DNA of 8,017 nt from Chloroflexia bacterium (GTDB lineage Bacteria; Chloroflexota; Chloroflexia; QHBQ01; JADMIH01), in NCBI GenBank assembly GCA_025927935.1, contig JAICKM010000299.1:1-8017 (forward strand), given 5' to 3'. Under the pieces are notes generated by a model. The model worked only from the letters and a program-made list of their open reading frames with translations, was not told the origin of the DNA and did not search any database. Positions 1 through 6,873 of the stretch are shown in pieces. Positions within the stretch are counted from its first letter, which is position 1. Every line of letters starts with the position of its first letter. The position numbers and the translations under genes were made by a program.

Positions 1-51
1 ACCCCATCCTGCCTCCCACCCATTTTTGCGAGCGCAGAGGAGACCCGTTAT

Positions 52-690
52 ATGACCTGTTCCCGTTGTGGTGCACCAATCCCAGAGGGAGCGGCCTTCT
101 GTTCCACGTGCGGCCAGGCCGTGGCCCCCGCGCACACCAGTCCGGAGGGGGCGCCCACCCAGGCCCTCAATCCCTATGCACCCACCCCGCCGGAGACAGG
201 CCGGTTGCACGAAGGCCCCGCCCCGAACCCCTACAGCCCCGCCGGCACGCCGGCCGCCTATGGGCCGGCCGCGCCGCCGCCTTATGGGCCGCCGCCAGGG
301 ATGTACCAGGCCCCCGCGCCCGGCTACTCGCCGCCGGGGGGCTACAGCTCCCCGCCCGGCGCAAGTCCCTATCCCCCGCCGCCGGGCTATACGCCGCCTA
401 ATCCCTATACGCCTCCCGTAGCGGGTGGCTATAGCCGCCCGGCCTATCCCGGCGCGGCGCCCCGCAACGGCAATCCCGTGCTGATGTGGGTCGGCGCGGG
501 TCTTATGGCCCTCGGCATTGGCCTGATCCTCTGCTTCATGCTCTTTGCGATCCTCACACCCCAGGATCTCAGCCAGACGCCGGAGGATGTGCGTGGTTTC
601 CAACTTGGCGCCGCCATCTGCGGATTCGGTCTCTTTTTGTTGTTTTGTGTACCTGGCGGGGTGCTCTTCTTTCTCGGTCGCCGGCGCTAA
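52..690 (+). CDS. Zinc-ribbon, Pro/Tyr-rich two-helix membrane protein
   Basis: The product is 212 residues. The N-terminus is a compact zinc ribbon with two CxxC knuckles (C3/C6 and C17/C20), as in the small zinc-ribbon domains that head many bacterial membrane proteins. Residues about 28-140 are a low-complexity linker rich in Pro, Tyr, Gly and Ala with PPPYGPPPG- and NPYTPP-like segments, probably disordered. Two hydrophobic helices follow (about 143-168 and 184-208), and the chain ends in RRR, which suggests a cytoplasmic C-terminus and hence a cytoplasmic zinc ribbon. The start is supported by AGGAG about ten bases upstream of the ATG. It lies 59 bp before purH on the same strand, so co-transcription is likely, but no functional link to purine synthesis is evident. 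The specific function is unknown; a membrane-organising or stress role would be a guess. Confidence 0.85.
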   Translation: MTCSRCGAPIPEGAAFCSTCGQAVAPAHTSPEGAPTQALNPYAPTPPETGRLHEGPAPNPYSPAGTPAAYGPAAPPPYGPPPGMYQAPAPGYSPPGGYSSPPGASPYPPPPGYTPPNPYTPPVAGGYSRPAYPGAAPRNGNPVLMWVGAGLMALGIGLILCFMLFAILTPQDLSQTPEDVRGFQLGAAICGFGLFLLFCVPGGVLFFLGRRR

Positions 691-749
691 CCGTCTCTTG
701 CCGCTATCCCCGCGCCCGCGCGTTCGCTGTAAAGGAGCAAGGAGAAGGT

Positions 750-2297
<1,548 letters not shown>

Positions 2298-2338
2298 GCG
2301 CTGGCAGCTGTGTGCTACGCACCGCTACGCGATCAGCC

Positions 2339-2392
2339 GTCAGGTGGATAAGGCATCCTGACCTGTGGGCAGGTGAGGGAGTGTCGCCTGCC
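2339..2392. terminator. Overlapping stem-loops downstream of purH
   Basis: Three short inverted repeats overlap just after purH: GTCAGG/CCTGAC (2339-2344 with 2357-2362), ACCTG/CAGGT (2361-2365 with 2370-2374) and GGCAGG/CCTGCC (2368-2373 with 2387-2392). They are mutually exclusive pairings. No T tract follows on either strand, so this is not a classical intrinsic terminator. It sits between the convergent ends of purH and the regulator gene, where transcription should stop. The terminator role is inferred from position only. Confidence 0.25.
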
Positions 2393-2457
2393 GGATCGCG
2401 TGTGTGGTCTACGGAGCATCACCACGAGTACCAGGGCCGCGTTGTACGGCTGCAAAA

Positions 2458-2592
2458 TCAGGGGCCGGGCGGTTCACCCGTTGCATACGCCCACGCGTCC
2501 TGCAGCGTGAGGCTCTGCCCCGCGGCCCACGCCGCCATCCCTAGCGCTTCATCCAGTTGAGTCCGTGCGGTGGCCGGTGTACGCTCATCCAC
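2458..2592 (-). pseudogene. Out-of-frame C-terminal tail of the HTH-STAND-TPR regulator
   Basis: On the minus strand, 44 codons from 2592 down to the TGA at 2460-2458 read VDERTPATAR, TQLDEALGMA, then AWAAGQSLTLQDAWAYAT and a short Pro/Gly end. This matches the usual C-terminal ending of XRE/LuxR-type ATPase-TPR regulators, in which LCGxAxALREAIGA is followed by a 'LGEEAFAAAWAEGRALTLEEAVAYAL'-like helix pair. The upstream frame carries LCGVAVALREAIGAILDARRTP and then stops at 2587-2585. Removing one C from the CCCC run (plus-strand GGGG at 2593-2596) joins the two frames into TPVDERTP and gives a protein of about 946 residues. The feature is therefore the continuation of the same gene after a +1 frameshift. 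A sequencing or assembly error in the homopolymer cannot be excluded. Confidence 0.8.
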
Positions 2593-5299
2593 GGGGCGTT
2601 CGCCTGGCATCAAGGATCGCGCCTATGGCTTCGCGCAACGCCACAGCGACTCCGCACAGCCGCGCCGCTTGCTCTGCCTGGCTCTGCCCTTCGGTTACTG
2701 CTGCTAATCCCTCCAGACCTGCGGCCGTCCTCCACTTAGCGCCCAATTCCCGACATTGCCTCAGGCTCGTCGCGCTAAGCAGTACCGTTCGCCCGTAGTT
2801 ACCTTGTTTGAAGGCTCTATTCCCCAACACGATGAGTGCAAAGGCACTATCCTTCTTGTCGTCGAACTTCCGATACAGCGCCAGGTTTTCCTCCAGCAGG
2901 ACTGCCGCCTGCCCATAGTCACCCTGGCGCAGCGCCACGCGCCCGAGTTCAGAACCTGACCACCCAATACCCCATCGTTCTCCTAGCTCGCGGAACAGAA
3001 GCAAACTCTTTCCGAGCAGAGCACTCGCTCGATCGTAGTCGCCTTGGTGCTGGGCCACTAACCCTTGACTGTGAAGGGCGAAAGCCATCCCGCGCTTGTC
3101 CCCCGCCTGCTGCCAGACCATGAGGCACTCGTCGTTGCGCGCTGTCGCCTGTTCATAGTTCCCCTGACTCCTCATCACGTCCCCTAAGTTCCAGAGCGAC
3201 GCGGCGATGCCCCACCGGTCGCCTATTTGGCGATACAGCCTGAGGCTCTGCTCAGACAGGACAACGGCCTGAGTATAATCGCCCTGAAGACGTGCCATAA
3301 ACGCGTAATTGAGGAGCGCCCAAGCGATTCCCATGTCGTCCCCGACCGCGCGGGCCAGAACCATGCTGGCTTCGAGCAAAGGAGTTCCCGAAGCGTAGTC
3401 GCCCTGCGCGAACGCCAGCGCGCCGGCTGCATTGAGTGCCTTAACCCGTGCGCCCGCTGTGGCGCCGCGGCTTGCAGGGAATGCCAGAAGACTCGCCAGC
3501 CATGCTCGCCCCTCACTGAAAGCATCGTGTGTGTACCAGAACCAGCCTAAGGCCCCAGCCAGTCGCAACCCTGTCTCTATCTCTAGACTGTCGATTGCCC
3601 ACCGTAGCGCCGCCCGCAGATTGTCGTGCTCGGCCTCCAGCCGATGCAACCAGGCTATCTGCTGCGGCCCGCGCAACTCCGGCTCGGCAGCCTCGGCCAG
3701 AGTCAGAAAGTAGGACAGATGCTGCTCGCAGAGCAGCGGGCCTTCCCCACTGGCCGCCAGCTTCTCCCCGGCGTACTCCTTGAGCGTCTCCAGCATCCCG
3801 AAGCGCGCTTCTCCGTTGCGCCCTTCACGCTGTTGCAGCAAGCTCTGGCTGACCAGCGCCTCGACCCCAGCGAGCACGTCCCGATCGCCGTCCGCGTGGC
3901 AGATGGCTTCGATGGCTTCCAGCGTCGCCCCGCCCTGGAAGACGGCCAGCCGTCGAAACAACCGCTGCTCCCCCTCGCCCAATAAGTCGTAGCTCCAGGC
4001 AATGGCGGCGCGCAACGTCTGCTGGCGGGCCGGTAGGGTGCGCGCGCCCCCGGTCAACAGCGGCAACCGGTGGTCCAGCCGGGCTAGCAGGGCTGCCGGA
4101 CTGAAGAGCCGGATGCGCGCCGCGGCCAGCTCGATCGCCAGGGGTAGCCCATCCAGCCGGGCGCAGATGGCGGCGACGGCGGAGGCGTTCTGCGTCGTGA
4201 GCGCAAAGTCGGGTAGCACATCCCGCGCCCGCTCCACAAATAGGCGCACCGCCTCGTACTGCCCCAGGTCGTGCGGCGCTGCCTGGGTGTCGGGCGGCAC
4301 GGGCAGGGCGGGGACCGGAAACTCCTTCTCGCCGTAAACACGCAGCGGTGTGCGGCTGGTTGCCAGCACCTTGAGCGCGGGCGCGGCTTTCAGCAGCGCA
4401 TCCATTACCTCGGCGGCGGCCAACAGGTGCTCGAAGTTGTCCAGCACCAGCAGCATCTGCTTGTCCTGGAGAAAGCCCGTCAGGTGGGTGAGGAGGGCCG
4501 GGCCAGAGTGCTCAGACAGGCCGAGAGCGGTGAAGAGCGTGGGCACGACCAGGGCGGGGTCGGTGAGGGGGGCAAGCTCCACAAACCAGACGCCATCCGC
4601 GAACTCCTCGTGCAGGCGGTGGGCGGCGGCCAGGGCCAGGCGGGTCTTGCCGATGCCGGGCGGGCCGACCAGCGTAACCAGTCGCGCCTCAGCCTTCAGC
4701 AACATGGTGCCCACGCTCCCCACGTCGGCCTCGCGGCCAATCAGGGCCGTGAGGGGGATGGGCAGACGGCGCCCGCCCGCGCCGCGCCCGGTGGAGGCGG
4801 CAACGATGGCGGGCGCCGGGGTAGGAGGGGGCCGGGCGGTTCGCAGGCGGCGGATGACTTCGGCGCGCTCGGCGGGCGGCACGCCCAGTTCTGTCGCCAA
4901 CAATTGCGCCAACTGGCGGGAGGGGCGCAGGGTCCCGGCTTCGACCTTTTTGATCGTGTCGAGGGAGCAACCCACCCGCCCGGCCAGGGCCGCTTGCGTC
5001 AAACCCAGTGTCCGGCGCTGCCCTTTCATCCAGGCGTTGCTCGACAAAGGCGCGTCCCCTGTCATGAGGGGCGGATCCGCACGCATCCAGCAGACGACCT
5101 CTGGCCGCTGTGCGGAGGGCACGCCCAGTACGGCGGCCACCGCCTCCGCCAACTGCGTCGATGGGCGCAGAGTCCCGGCCTCGATCTTCTTGATCGCATC
5201 GCTGGAACACCCGGCCTGTTCCGCCAGGGCTTCCTGGGTCAGGTCGAGGTCGCGGCGGCGTTCCTTGATCCAGGCACCGAGAGACCGCGTGCTGTCCAT
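2585..5299 (-). CDS. Tandem-HTH (XRE) STAND ATPase regulator with TPR repeats, C-terminus frameshifted
   Basis: This 904-residue protein starts with two XRE-like helix-turn-helix domains (about 7-60 and 87-140), 80 residues apart and sharing LTQxALA, GCSxDxIKKxEAGTLRPS and LGVP. A linker leads to an NB-ARC/STAND ATPase: Walker A GPPGIGKT (212-219), Walker B LLVLDNFEHL (283-292), ATSR (313-316), GLPLAIELAAARIR (384-397) and a winged-helix region with WSYDLL (435-440). From about 633 to 872 six TPR units repeat at exactly 40 residues, each opening GDY/GNY. Family knowledge: STAND proteins are ATP-switched, with TPRs sensing a ligand or partner; LAL/AfsR-like members regulate transcription, others act in defence or cell death. 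The start at 5299 is preferred because GGGAG lies six bases upstream and MDSTRSLG resembles the second, truncated regulator; a GTG at 5338 falls inside the operator-like repeats. The last 44 codons are out of frame (2458-2592). It is transcribed divergently from the cupin gene. Confidence 0.92.
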   Translation of the reverse strand: MDSTRSLGAWIKERRRDLDLTQEALAEQAGCSSDAIKKIEAGTLRPSTQLAEAVAAVLGVPSAQRPEVVCWMRADPPLMTGDAPLSSNAWMKGQRRTLGLTQAALAGRVGCSLDTIKKVEAGTLRPSRQLAQLLATELGVPPAERAEVIRRLRTARPPPTPAPAIVAASTGRGAGGRRLPIPLTALIGREADVGSVGTMLLKAEARLVTLVGPPGIGKTRLALAAAHRLHEEFADGVWFVELAPLTDPALVVPTLFTALGLSEHSGPALLTHLTGFLQDKQMLLVLDNFEHLLAAAEVMDALLKAAPALKVLATSRTPLRVYGEKEFPVPALPVPPDTQAAPHDLGQYEAVRLFVERARDVLPDFALTTQNASAVAAICARLDGLPLAIELAAARIRLFSPAALLARLDHRLPLLTGGARTLPARQQTLRAAIAWSYDLLGEGEQRLFRRLAVFQGGATLEAIEAICHADGDRDVLAGVEALVSQSLLQQREGRNGEARFGMLETLKEYAGEKLAASGEGPLLCEQHLSYFLTLAEAAEPELRGPQQIAWLHRLEAEHDNLRAALRWAIDSLEIETGLRLAGALGWFWYTHDAFSEGRAWLASLLAFPASRGATAGARVKALNAAGALAFAQGDYASGTPLLEASMVLARAVGDDMGIAWALLNYAFMARLQGDYTQAVVLSEQSLRLYRQIGDRWGIAASLWNLGDVMRSQGNYEQATARNDECLMVWQQAGDKRGMAFALHSQGLVAQHQGDYDRASALLGKSLLLFRELGERWGIGWSGSELGRVALRQGDYGQAAVLLEENLALYRKFDDKKDSAFALIVLGNRAFKQGNYGRTVLLSATSLRQCRELGAKWRTAAGLEGLAAVTEGQSQAEQAARLCGVAVALREAIGAILDARRTPRG
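4880..5281 (-). repeat. Internal duplication encoding two HTH domains
   Basis: The two N-terminal helix-turn-helix domains of the regulator (residues about 7-60 and 87-140) align at an offset of exactly 80 residues (240 bp). Shared residues include AWxK, RR, LTQxALA, GCSxDxIKKxEAGTLRPSxQLA and LGVP. This looks like a tandem duplication of one domain, now diverged but with both copies retaining recognition-helix residues. Confidence 0.85.
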
Positions 5300-5318
5300 G
5301 GTCGGCTCCCGTGATCGG

Positions 5319-5340
5319 TTATGCACGAATTTATGCACGA
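5319..5340. promoter_or_regulatory. Two-copy direct repeat, candidate operator of the tandem-HTH regulator
   Basis: TTATGCACGA occurs twice, at 5319-5328 and 5331-5340, identical in ten bases with a period of 12 bp. The pair sits between the minus-strand TATAAT (5354-5359) and the regulator's start codon (5299), so it would lie early in the transcribed leader. A similar arrangement, with a different sequence, precedes the truncated second regulator (6823-6845). The spacing of one turn plus a little would suit side-by-side binding by two HTH domains. Binding itself is inferred. Confidence 0.6.
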
Positions 5341-5353
5341 TCCACTCCCTGCT

Positions 5354-5362
5354 ATTATACCA
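5354..5362 (-). promoter_or_regulatory. Promoter of the HTH-STAND-TPR regulator (extended -10)
   Basis: On the minus strand the sequence reads TGGTATAAT, a perfect TATAAT (5354-5359) preceded by the TGn extended -10 motif. No good -35 is seen 16-18 bp upstream (best is GATTCG), which fits an extended -10 promoter. Transcription would start near 5347, giving a leader of about 48 bases that contains the two 12-bp-spaced repeats. Confidence 0.65.
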
Positions 5363-5394
5363 CTTCCTCCCTTCTGCGAATCACGAAACGGCAG

Positions 5395-5400
5395 TGTAAT
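5395..5400 (+). promoter_or_regulatory. Possible -10 for the leader ORF / cupin transcript
   Basis: TGTAAT differs from the consensus TATAAT in one base and points toward the leader ORF and cupin gene. No recognisable -35 lies at the right distance (TTCTGC at 5372-5377 is weak). It is about 35 bp from the divergent TATAAT, so the two promoters would share a short control region. The call is tentative. Confidence 0.3.
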
Positions 5401-5460
5401 AGACGCAGCCGGGATGCCGCACGGATAACAATCAAGTACGAAAGAAAGGAGAAGCAACGA

Positions 5461-5526
5461 ATGTTGAAGACGAATTTGGTGCCGGCTCGACTCGGTGATG
5501 TAGCGGTCCGCTGCTGGGTAAGGTGA
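5461..5526 (+). CDS. Possible 21-codon leader peptide upstream of the cupin gene
   Basis: An ATG at 5461 follows a strong AAAGGAG (AGGAG at 5447-5451, nine bases from the start) and opens a 21-codon frame beginning MLKTNLVPARLG and ending CWVR before TGA at 5524-5526. It stops 33 bases before the cupin start and overlaps a leader repeat that recurs at 6675-6712. The good ribosome binding site so far upstream of the cupin start is the main evidence for translation. No codon run suggests a specific attenuation signal. It could instead be an untranslated leader that happens to contain the frame. Confidence 0.4.
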   Translation: MLKTNLVPARLGDVAVRCWVR

Positions 5527-5548
5527 TTCATCGCTTACTTGAGAAGGA
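5518..5548 (+). repeat. Leader direct repeat, copy A
   Basis: This stretch begins GTAAGGTGATTCATCGCTTA and ends TTGAGAAGGA. It recurs in the same orientation at 6675-6712, with one 7-base length difference and a few substitutions. Copy A covers the stop of the small leader ORF and part of the cupin ribosome binding site (AAGGAGAGG at 5544-5552). The two copies flank the cupin gene. Confidence 0.8.
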
Positions 5549-5559
5549 GAGGAAACGAC

Positions 5560-6477
5560 ATGAAACGATGTGCAATCCTGGTAGCCCTGGCGGTCCTGTT
5601 CGCGGGCTGGCCCACGCCTCGCGCGGGGGTCGCTCAGAGCCTCCCACCTGGTCCCACGACTGTGGCTCAGGCCAAACTCGCCTTGACCGTGCCTGCTGGC
5701 GAGTACGAACTGGTCAGCCTCGTGCTGGATTGGGCACCGGGGGCCTTGGCCCCATCTCATACGCACGGCGCCCAGGTGCTCGGCACGGTCCTCGCTGGCG
5801 AGATGTCGGACACCGTTGAGGGTCACGCAGAGCAGTTGTTCAAGGCCGGCCAAAGTTGGATCGAACAGCCTGGCGAGTACGCCGTGATCTCGAACAAAGC
5901 AAGTACAACGGCGCGGGTAGCGGCGGTGACCTTGCTGCCCAAGGGGGCGGCGTTGACCACAGCGAAGGGAGGCCCGCCCACCGCCAACCCGCCTCCTGGC
6001 CCCAAGACGATTACACAGGACCGGCTGCCCCTAACCGTGCCCGCCGGCGAGTACGAACTGGTTAGCCTCGTGCTGGACTGGGCAGCAGGAGCTGCCGCCC
6101 CTTTGCATACCCATGGCGCGCAGGTGCTCGGCACAGTGGTCCAAGGCGAGATGTCGGATGTCGTTGAAGGACAACCGGAGCAGATCATCAAAACGGGACA
6201 GAGCTGGGTCGAACAGCCGGGTGAGTATGCCGTGATCTCGAACAAGGGGAGCACGCCGGCGCGGGTTTCGGCGGTAGTGTTGCTGCCCAAGGGCGCGCCC
6301 TTGACCACTCTCAAGAACCAACCGGCGGTGCTCCCGACCGGAAGCGCCGCGCCCGTCGGGATGCCGAGCACCGGTAGGAGTGATCCCACGAGTGGATTGG
6401 TCCCGGCTCTGGGTATCAGCCTGCTTTGCCTGACCCTGGGCCTGATCTACTGGCGGCGCCAGCGGACACAGCGCTAG
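5560..6477 (+). CDS. Exported double-cupin protein with LPxTG-like C-terminal anchor
   Basis: The product is 305 residues. Residues 1-25 form a signal peptide (MKRC, a hydrophobic core, then a likely cut after AGVA). Two tandem cupin-like units follow (29-136 and 145-252), each with HTHGAQVLGTV, GEMSD, VEG, EQPGEYAVISNK and LLPKGA. The first metal-binding motif keeps both histidines (H67/H69 and H183/H185), but the usual Glu is Gln (Q72, Q188) and the usual His of the second motif appears replaced by Ala in EYAVISN, in both units. The C-terminus has MPSTG (268-272), a hydrophobic helix (about 279-297) and RRQRTQR, which resembles a sortase signal or a simple membrane anchor. The ATG at 5560 follows AAGGAGAGG and directly precedes the signal peptide; a TTG at 5539 is less likely. 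It is divergent from the HTH-STAND regulator, which may control it. Substrate and ligand are unknown; binding rather than catalysis seems likely. Confidence 0.9.
   Translation: MKRCAILVALAVLFAGWPTPRAGVAQSLPPGPTTVAQAKLALTVPAGEYELVSLVLDWAPGALAPSHTHGAQVLGTVLAGEMSDTVEGHAEQLFKAGQSWIEQPGEYAVISNKASTTARVAAVTLLPKGAALTTAKGGPPTANPPPGPKTITQDRLPLTVPAGEYELVSLVLDWAAGAAAPLHTHGAQVLGTVVQGEMSDVVEGQPEQIIKTGQSWVEQPGEYAVISNKGSTPARVSAVVLLPKGAPLTTLKNQPAVLPTGSAAPVGMPSTGRSDPTSGLVPALGISLLCLTLGLIYWRRQRTQR
5644..6315 (+). repeat. 348-bp tandem duplication inside the cupin gene
   Basis: Unit 1 (5644-5967) and unit 2 (5992-6315) align without gaps at an offset of exactly 348 bp (116 codons). By hand count about 84 of 108 residues are identical, including an 18-residue run LTVPAGEYELVSLVLDWA. 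The DNA is also close, with many differences at third positions, which suggests a fairly recent duplication kept under protein-level selection. Confidence 0.95.
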
Positions 6478-6496
6478 CCCACATGCTGTCACCCTC

Positions 6497-6613
6497 AATA
6501 CTGCTTCCAGTCATACATGTCACTCTGAGCAGAGCGAAGGGTCTCGTCGCGGGGAAGCAAAGCCGAGATGCTTCACTACGTTCAGCATGACAGCTAAACC
6601 TGGAAGCAGTATT
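6497..6613. repeat. 117-bp long-hairpin intergenic repeat (REP/MITE-like)
   Basis: Outer arms AATACTGCTTCCAG (6497-6510) and CTGGAAGCAGTATT (6600-6613) are perfect 14-bp inverted copies. Seven bases in from each side lie 22-bp inner arms, TGTCACTCTGAGCAGAGCGAAG (6518-6539, here given in two pieces as TGTCACTCTGAG + CAGAGCGAAG) and its imperfect reverse copy 6571-6592, matching at 16 of 22. Further in, TCTCG (6542-6546) pairs with CGAGA (6564-6568). The whole folds as one symmetrical hairpin. The TGTCA...CTGA...GAAG arm is a palindrome style seen in intergenic repeats of many bacteria. It lies just after the cupin gene, where it could protect or end the transcript. Confidence 0.75.
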
Positions 6614-6674
6614 CGGAGAAGGATGGGTGTCATGCTCTCATGGGTCTCGGGCGATACAACCTGAGCGGACGGGT

Positions 6675-6712
6675 GTAAGGTGATTCACCGCTTGCCTGTT
6701 ACCTGAGAAGGA
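6675..6712 (+). repeat. Leader direct repeat, copy B
   Basis: It begins GTAAGGTGATTCACCGCTTG and ends ACCTGAGAAGGA, matching copy A (5518-5548) apart from seven extra bases and a few substitutions. Here GGTGATTCACC (6679-6689) is a perfect palindrome. No cupin start follows; instead the sequence runs at 6713 directly into the coding region of the truncated HTH gene on the opposite strand, marking a rearrangement junction. Confidence 0.75.
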
Positions 6713-6797
6713 TGCGGTCGGCCAACTGCTCCTGGGTCAGGCCCCGGGCGGCGCGGTGCTCCTTGAGCCAGCGACCGAAAGTTTGGGTGTCGTCCAT
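6699..6797 (-). pseudogene. Truncated second XRE-HTH regulator (5' remnant)
   Basis: On the minus strand an ATG at 6797-6795 opens a 32-codon frame: MDDTQTFGRWLKEHRAARG, then LTQEQLADR, then ILLR and TAA (6701-6699). The first 28 codons match the start of the large regulator (MDxT...GxWxKExR....LTQExLA), including the same distance from Met to the LTQE helix. Homology stops abruptly where leader repeat copy B begins (6712/6713). A ribosome-binding-like GAGGGCAGAGG precedes the ATG, and a TATAAT plus two 12-bp-spaced repeats lie upstream. It is best read as the 5' end of a paralogous regulator whose body was lost by deletion or rearrangement. Translation of a 32-residue half-HTH peptide is possible, but such a peptide is unlikely to fold. 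Confidence 0.8.
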
Positions 6798-6822
6798 ACC
6801 TCTGCCCTCTCCGCTACCGCGC

Positions 6823-6845
6823 ATTGTACGGGTGATTGTACGGGT
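6823..6845. promoter_or_regulatory. Two-copy direct repeat upstream of the truncated HTH gene, candidate operator
   Basis: ATTGTACGGGT occurs perfectly twice, at 6823-6833 and 6835-6845, again with a 12-bp period. It lies between the minus-strand TATAAT (6868-6873) and the remnant's start codon (6797), the same layout as 5319-5340 before the intact regulator. The two loci share the core TG(C/T)ACG(A/G). A weaker third copy, CTGTACCTGTGATT (6857-6870), overlaps the -10. The operator function is inferred. Confidence 0.6.
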
Positions 6846-6867
6846 CCTGACGGGGCCTGTACCTGTG

Positions 6868-6873
6868 ATTATA
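6868..6873 (-). promoter_or_regulatory. Promoter -10 of the truncated HTH gene
   Basis: The minus strand reads TATAAT exactly, in a GC-rich surrounding (GCGCTATAATCACAGG). No convincing -35 is present 16-18 bp upstream. The predicted start of transcription is near 6861, ahead of the direct repeats. The signal appears intact although the gene it served is truncated. Confidence 0.5.

Noticed and set aside
486..749. Upstream extension of purH in the same frame
   Set aside because: It overlaps the zinc-ribbon gene and does not match PurH; the ATG at 750 has the ribosome binding site and the family N-terminus.
5300..5338. Longer regulator start at a GTG (5338)
   Set aside because: It lies within the direct repeats, only a few bases from the predicted transcription start, and lacks room for a ribosome binding site; the ATG at 5299 also matches the paralogue.
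5319..5340. Start of a CRISPR-like or iteron array
   Set aside because: Only two copies of ten bases at 12-bp spacing, with no spacers, cas genes or replication gene.
4271..5399. Two long plus-strand open frames of about 350 codons each opposite the regulator
   Set aside because: They mirror the HTH and ATPase coding sequence, and have low-complexity composition without domains.
5423..5433. GGATAACAATC, similar to the core of the E. coli lac operator
   Set aside because: The full palindrome is absent and no LacI-type gene is near; an 11-base match is likely chance.
5239..5853. Minus-strand open frame of 204 codons across the divergent control region
   Set aside because: It covers the antisense of the cupin 5' end, the intergenic promoters and the regulator start, with no recognisable domain.
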